Translations under genes and position numbers: made by a program | In this document: positions 61,164-64,000 of the stretch, one piece after another | Position numbering within the stretch: position 1 is the stretch's first letter | Layout of the letters: each line of letters starts with the position of its first letter | The notes under the pieces: generated by a model | Told to the model about the DNA's origin: nothing | The model's input: the letters and a program-made list of their open reading frames with translations, nothing else | The model's database searches: none | Source of the DNA: DATLFA01 sp039915945 | Lineage (GTDB): Bacteria > Actinomycetota > Acidimicrobiia > Acidimicrobiales > WLNW01 | Length of the DNA stretch: 64,000 nt | Assembly (NCBI GenBank): GCA_039915945.1 | Contig: JBDSMH010000085.1 | Coordinates: 1 to 64,000 of the forward strand | Direction: 5' to 3'

Positions 61164-61239
61164 CCGAAAGCCTACCGAGGGCGGATTATCGCCCGACCGA
61201 AGGCCTACCGAGGGCGGATTATCGCCCGACCGAAAGCCG
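61164..61239. repeat. Tandem 33-base repeat
   Basis: Two near-identical 33-base units (61164-61196 and 61197-61229; one A/G difference) containing CCTACCGAGGGCGGATTATC are followed by a partial copy. They begin two bases upstream of the D-aminoacylase-like start codon, so the repeats occupy its leader and would displace a normal ribosome-binding site. Confidence 0.9.
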
Positions 61240-61259
61240 ACTCGCCGACGGGAGCACGG

Positions 61260-62087
61260 TCAAAGAGAGCGGAGCGTGTCGGGACGGGCGGGCGCCGGGC
61301 TGGCCCGCAGCAGCATGGTGGAGATGATGCGATCGTCGCGGCCACGGTCGTAGAGCTCCACGGCGATGGCATCGTGGGGCGCGTCGCCGAGCAGGCGGGC
61401 GTGCGAGTGGATCGGGCCGACCCTGCCCATTGCCAGGTAGCGAATGTCGATGTCGGTGACCACGGATCGATGCGCGCCGCGGTGCCCGAGCATGGCTTCG
61501 GCGGCGGCTTCGCCGATGACGGCGACCATCGCCCCTTGCAGAGCCCCTGCCGGGTTGCGGAGCTCGTCGCGCAACGCGACTTCGACGTGGCCGCTCGCCG
61601 CATCGAGCACGCGTACGCCGACTGTGTCGAGCAGTGGCGCGTCGAGTGCCTTGTATCGACCCCACCGTCGCGACGCTTCGTCGATGTCGGGGTTGGGATG
61701 GTCGCCTTCGCGCCGCGCTTGGCGGTTGAAGCCGGCATAGCCGAGGCCGAAGGGCTCGTCGTCGCCCCGCAACACGACTTCGGTCATCATCGTGCCTCGA
61801 CCGGCGCGCAACACGCGCGTGCGTCCGACGATGCGATGCGGCGCATGTCGAGCTGAGATGCGCAAACTCAGGTCGGACGTGAAGGTCCAGTCGGGTGACG
61901 CGGCGCGGTGGGCCGAAAAGCCGCCGCCCATGTCGACCATCAGCACCAGTGCCGAGATGCGTACGCACCCGTGCACCAGCAACTCTGGTCGCGGGACCAG
62001 CTCGAGCAGGTCGTTGGCGCCCTCGGGTGCGAGATGCACGCCGATGCGCGCGTGCACCGGGTCAATCTGGTCGGAGGGAACGGTCAC
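61260..62087 (-). CDS. Double-hotdog thioesterase (PaaI-type)
   Basis: A 275-residue protein with two hotdog-fold units. The first (about residues 15-125) contains GCVRISALVLMVDMGGGFSA, and the second (about 145-265) has NPAGALQGAMVAVIGEAAAEAM and TDIDIRYLAMGRVGP, typical of PaaI-like acyl-CoA thioesterases. The GTG at 62087 overlaps the MFS stop (GTGA). A much longer upstream frame is antisense to the MFS gene. It likely hydrolyses aromatic or branched acyl-CoA thioesters. Confidence 0.85.
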   Translation of the reverse strand: MTVPSDQIDPVHARIGVHLAPEGANDLLELVPRPELLVHGCVRISALVLMVDMGGGFSAHRAASPDWTFTSDLSLRISARHAPHRIVGRTRVLRAGRGTMMTEVVLRGDDEPFGLGYAGFNRQARREGDHPNPDIDEASRRWGRYKALDAPLLDTVGVRVLDAASGHVEVALRDELRNPAGALQGAMVAVIGEAAAEAMLGHRGAHRSVVTDIDIRYLAMGRVGPIHSHARLLGDAPHDAIAVELYDRGRDDRIISTMLLRASPAPARPDTLRSL

Positions 62088-63541
62088 GAGAGGTTGACGG
62101 TAGCGGGCTCCGCGGCAGTGCTCGAAGTCGGCCGTGGGTTGGTCTTGGTCTTCAACGGCCACGCCAACACCATGCAAATGCCACCCGCCGCGGCGAGCGC
62201 CCACCATGCAGTGTGGAACCCGCCGACTCCGTCCCCGGTCTTGACGTCGGCCACGAGGGTCACGCCGAATGCTGCGCCGGTTGCGCCACCGATACGGATC
62301 AACGTCTGGATCACACCCGCGACGACGCCGAAATGCTCGGGTGGCGCCATGCGCGACGCGGCGCTGTTGACACCGGTGAAGTACACGGAGCTGGTGAATC
62401 CGATCAACAACGCGGCGGGTATCCACACGAAGAGAATGTTCGGCTTGTCGCCGGCCAGGAACAGCAACAAGAACGCGCCAATGCTGAAGCAGGCGGCAGA
62501 GGGGATCATCACCGCGCGGTGACCGTGCCGGTCCATCAGCACGCCGCCTTTGAAACTCGTGAGGGTCGACGCGAAGGTCATCGGTGTGAGTAGCAACCCG
62601 GCCTTCATGACCGAGTACCCCCAACCTCGCGTCAAGAACACCACCAGCACGCCGTAGACGCCCCAGAACGCGCAACCGATGACGAGGGCCGCGCTGGCAT
62701 TGGCGCGGAACGAGCCCGTGCGAAAGATCGAGATGTTGATCACGGGCACCGGATGGTGCGTGCAGCGCCAGATGAACACCAACCCGACCACCGCGGCAAA
62801 AGACAATGTGGCCGCGGTGCGTTGATCGAGCCAGCCCCATTCGCGCGATTGCACGATCGCGAACGCCAGCGCGGCGACACCGACGAAGACCAGCACGGAT
62901 CCGAATGGATCGGGGAGTGGCCCGGCATCTTCGTCGATCGACTCGACGAGCCATCGCCGTCCGATGAAGAAACAGATGAGTCCGATCGGCACGACGATGA
63001 AGAACGCCCATCTCCAGCTGCCGAACTCGATTGCCGCGGCACCAACGGTGGGTGCGGCCGAGGTGACTGTGCCGCTGATGGCCGACCAGGTGCCGATGGC
63101 AGTCGACCGTCGCTCCGGCTCGATAGTCGACATGATGATTGCGAGCGACGATGGCGTGAGCATCGCGCCACCGACGGCCTGTACGACCCGGGCGGCGATG
63201 ATGAGCGGCACCGTTGGCGCCAGCGCCACGAGCGCGGACCCGATGGTGAACAGCAGCAAGCTCGAGAGGAACACCCGCTTGCGACCCAATCGATCGGCGA
63301 AGCGACCGGCGGGGATCAGCAGTGCGGCAGCGACGATCGTGAACGACGTCAGCACCCACGAGATCTCGGCCCGCGGGACGCCGGGAAAGTCTTTCTGGAT
63401 CTCAGGGAACGCGACGAACATCAACGTGAGATCGAGCGAGCTCATCGACGCGCCGATCGAAACCAGCGCCACGATCTTCCAGGGACTCTGCGGCACGGGA
63501 CTCTGCTGCACGCGGCTCTGCTGCACGGGCTGGCGCGGCAC
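62084..63541 (-). CDS. MFS transporter, DHA2 (14-segment) family
   Basis: A 485-residue drug/H+ antiporter-type transporter with about 14 hydrophobic segments. Landmarks are SMSSLDLTLMFVAFPEIQKD at the start, GRFADRLGRKRVFLSS (the loop 2-3 motif) near residue 70 and VVQAVGGAMLTPSSLAII (motif C region) near residue 105. The GTG at 63541 follows the amidohydrolase stop after two bases. The N-terminal tail has imperfect repeats (QQSRVQQSPVPQSP). It is translationally coupled to the double-hotdog thioesterase, suggesting export of an organic acid or CoA-derived product. Confidence 0.9.
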   Translation of the reverse strand: MPRQPVQQSRVQQSPVPQSPWKIVALVSIGASMSSLDLTLMFVAFPEIQKDFPGVPRAEISWVLTSFTIVAAALLIPAGRFADRLGRKRVFLSSLLLFTIGSALVALAPTVPLIIAARVVQAVGGAMLTPSSLAIIMSTIEPERRSTAIGTWSAISGTVTSAAPTVGAAAIEFGSWRWAFFIVVPIGLICFFIGRRWLVESIDEDAGPLPDPFGSVLVFVGVAALAFAIVQSREWGWLDQRTAATLSFAAVVGLVFIWRCTHHPVPVINISIFRTGSFRANASAALVIGCAFWGVYGVLVVFLTRGWGYSVMKAGLLLTPMTFASTLTSFKGGVLMDRHGHRAVMIPSAACFSIGAFLLLFLAGDKPNILFVWIPAALLIGFTSSVYFTGVNSAASRMAPPEHFGVVAGVIQTLIRIGGATGAAFGVTLVADVKTGDGVGGFHTAWWALAAAGGICMVLAWPLKTKTNPRPTSSTAAEPATVNLS

Positions 63542-63543
63542 GG

Positions 63544-64000
63544 TCAGATGCGCGCCGTTTCGAGCACAGTGCCCTTGAAGAAGCTCGGGTTGGAGGCGGT
63601 CAGCATGCGGGCGGCATTGGCGAAGGTGAACTCGCGGAAGTCGGCCTCGTCGAGGTGACCGTCCTCGACGAGCTCCCACGCCTCGGGCAGAACCTCACGC
63701 ATGTCGGGCACGTCCCAATGGCCGATGTCGGACGCGAAGATGGCGTTGAGCCGCGTGCCGTGCGGGTTCAAATCTCGATCGAACGCCAGCGCATTCATCG
63801 GGTCGTCGGCTTCGCAGCCGAAATTGAACTGCTGGGAGAAGATGCGCACGACGTCGCCGACATCGGTGATCTGTGATTCTTCGAACTCGTCGATGACGGA
63901 GGGGTCTTCGTCGGGATCGGACAGCATGTGCAGACCCTCGCCGAGTCGTTCACGGCTGTCGGCCACTCGCCCGCGCGCGAACTCGGCGAAGAGTTGGTCG
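63544..64000 (-). CDS. Amidohydrolase family protein (COG2159-type), C-terminal part
   Basis: The frame is open to the window edge, so the N-terminus lies outside. The 151 visible residues match the C-terminal end of the COG2159 amidohydrolases: FASDIGHWDVPDM with the last metal-binding Asp, then a DEADFREFTFANAARML stretch. It lies two bases before the MFS gene, so it heads the same transcript. Confidence 0.8.
   Translation of the reverse strand, partial: DQLFAEFARGRVADSRERLGEGLHMLSDPDEDPSVIDEFEESQITDVGDVVRIFSQQFNFGCEADDPMNALAFDRDLNPHGTRLNAIFASDIGHWDVPDMREVLPEAWELVEDGHLDEADFREFTFANAARMLTASNPSFFKGTVLETARI

Noticed and set aside
61260..63359. A single 699-residue protein joining the hotdog thioesterase to an upstream frame
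   Set aside because: The upstream 424 codons lie in a shadow frame of the MFS transporter; the GTG at 62087 gives a normal double-hotdog protein.
1..64000. tRNA, rRNA, integrase or transposase genes
   Set aside because: No cloverleaf-like sequence, rRNA-like region or recognisable recombinase was seen on either strand; short or diverged RNAs could be missed by eye.

Overview
The window is GC-rich, densely coded DNA with frequent GTG starts, ATGA/GTGA stop-start overlaps and the gene families typical of free-living actinobacteria. The family mix (many CoG2159-type amidohydrolases, class III CoA-transferases, SDRs, LLM flavoproteins, a large surface protein with two repeats ending in a GYF-like strand) suggests an Acidimicrobiia-like organism; that placement is inference, since there is no rRNA or ribosomal marker here. 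No tRNA, rRNA, CRISPR array, transposase or phage gene was seen, and no gene-free stretch exceeds about 175 bases.

Layout. 1-2.7 kb: tail of a gamma-glutamyltransferase-family gene and two coupled CaiB/BaiF CoA-transferases. 2.7-7.4 kb: a minus-strand pgi-gnd-zwf-pgl operon feeding glucose-6-phosphate into the oxidative pentose phosphate route. 7.5-12.5 kb: minus-strand catabolic run (SDR, EthD-nitroreductase fusion, VOC protein, MBL hydrolase, D-aminoacylase-like amidohydrolase). 12.5-15 kb: Zn alcohol dehydrogenase, small dimeric-barrel protein, SDR. 15-18.5 kb: a minus-strand operon containing a UGSC-family selenoprotein (in-frame TGA with a SECIS-like hairpin), an unassigned partner protein, an amidohydrolase and a class II aldolase-like gene. 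18.5-21.5 kb: cupin, amidase, LLM oxidoreductase.

21.5-27.2 kb is the most unusual locus: a RiPP cluster with a lasso-type leader peptide gene, split B1 (RRE) and B2 (peptidase) genes, an HprK-like kinase, a nucleotidyltransferase, a membrane fatty-acid-hydroxylase-like enzyme and a divergent ABC exporter, but no lasso cyclase and a core peptide with no acidic residue where a lasso ring would close. It probably makes a non-lasso, C-terminally modified peptide.

27.2-35.7 kb: Cys-less isochorismatase-like protein, TSUP transporter, aminotransferase, XRE/MmyB-type regulator, amidohydrolase coupled to an arylsulfatase, LLM oxidoreductase. 35.8-42.3 kb: a branched-chain-amino-acid-type ABC importer (binding lipoprotein, LivH, fused LivM-LivG, LivF) followed by an acyl-CoA ligase. 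42.4-51 kb: amidohydrolases, MFS transporter, SDR, two TauD/TfdA dioxygenases with a cupin, O-methyltransferase. 51-58.7 kb: lipoprotein, orphan ParA, repeat-containing surface protein, HD-domain half of a CCA-adding enzyme, membrane proteins, another amidohydrolase and a SnoaL/limonene-epoxide-hydrolase-like protein. 58.8-64 kb: second Cys-less isochorismatase-like gene, second D-aminoacylase-like gene, double-hotdog thioesterase, MFS exporter, and a truncated amidohydrolase.

A family of short interspersed repeats with the core CTGAAGGCCGCTCGGGCC (and variants) recurs in at least eight places, mostly in intergenic DNA.
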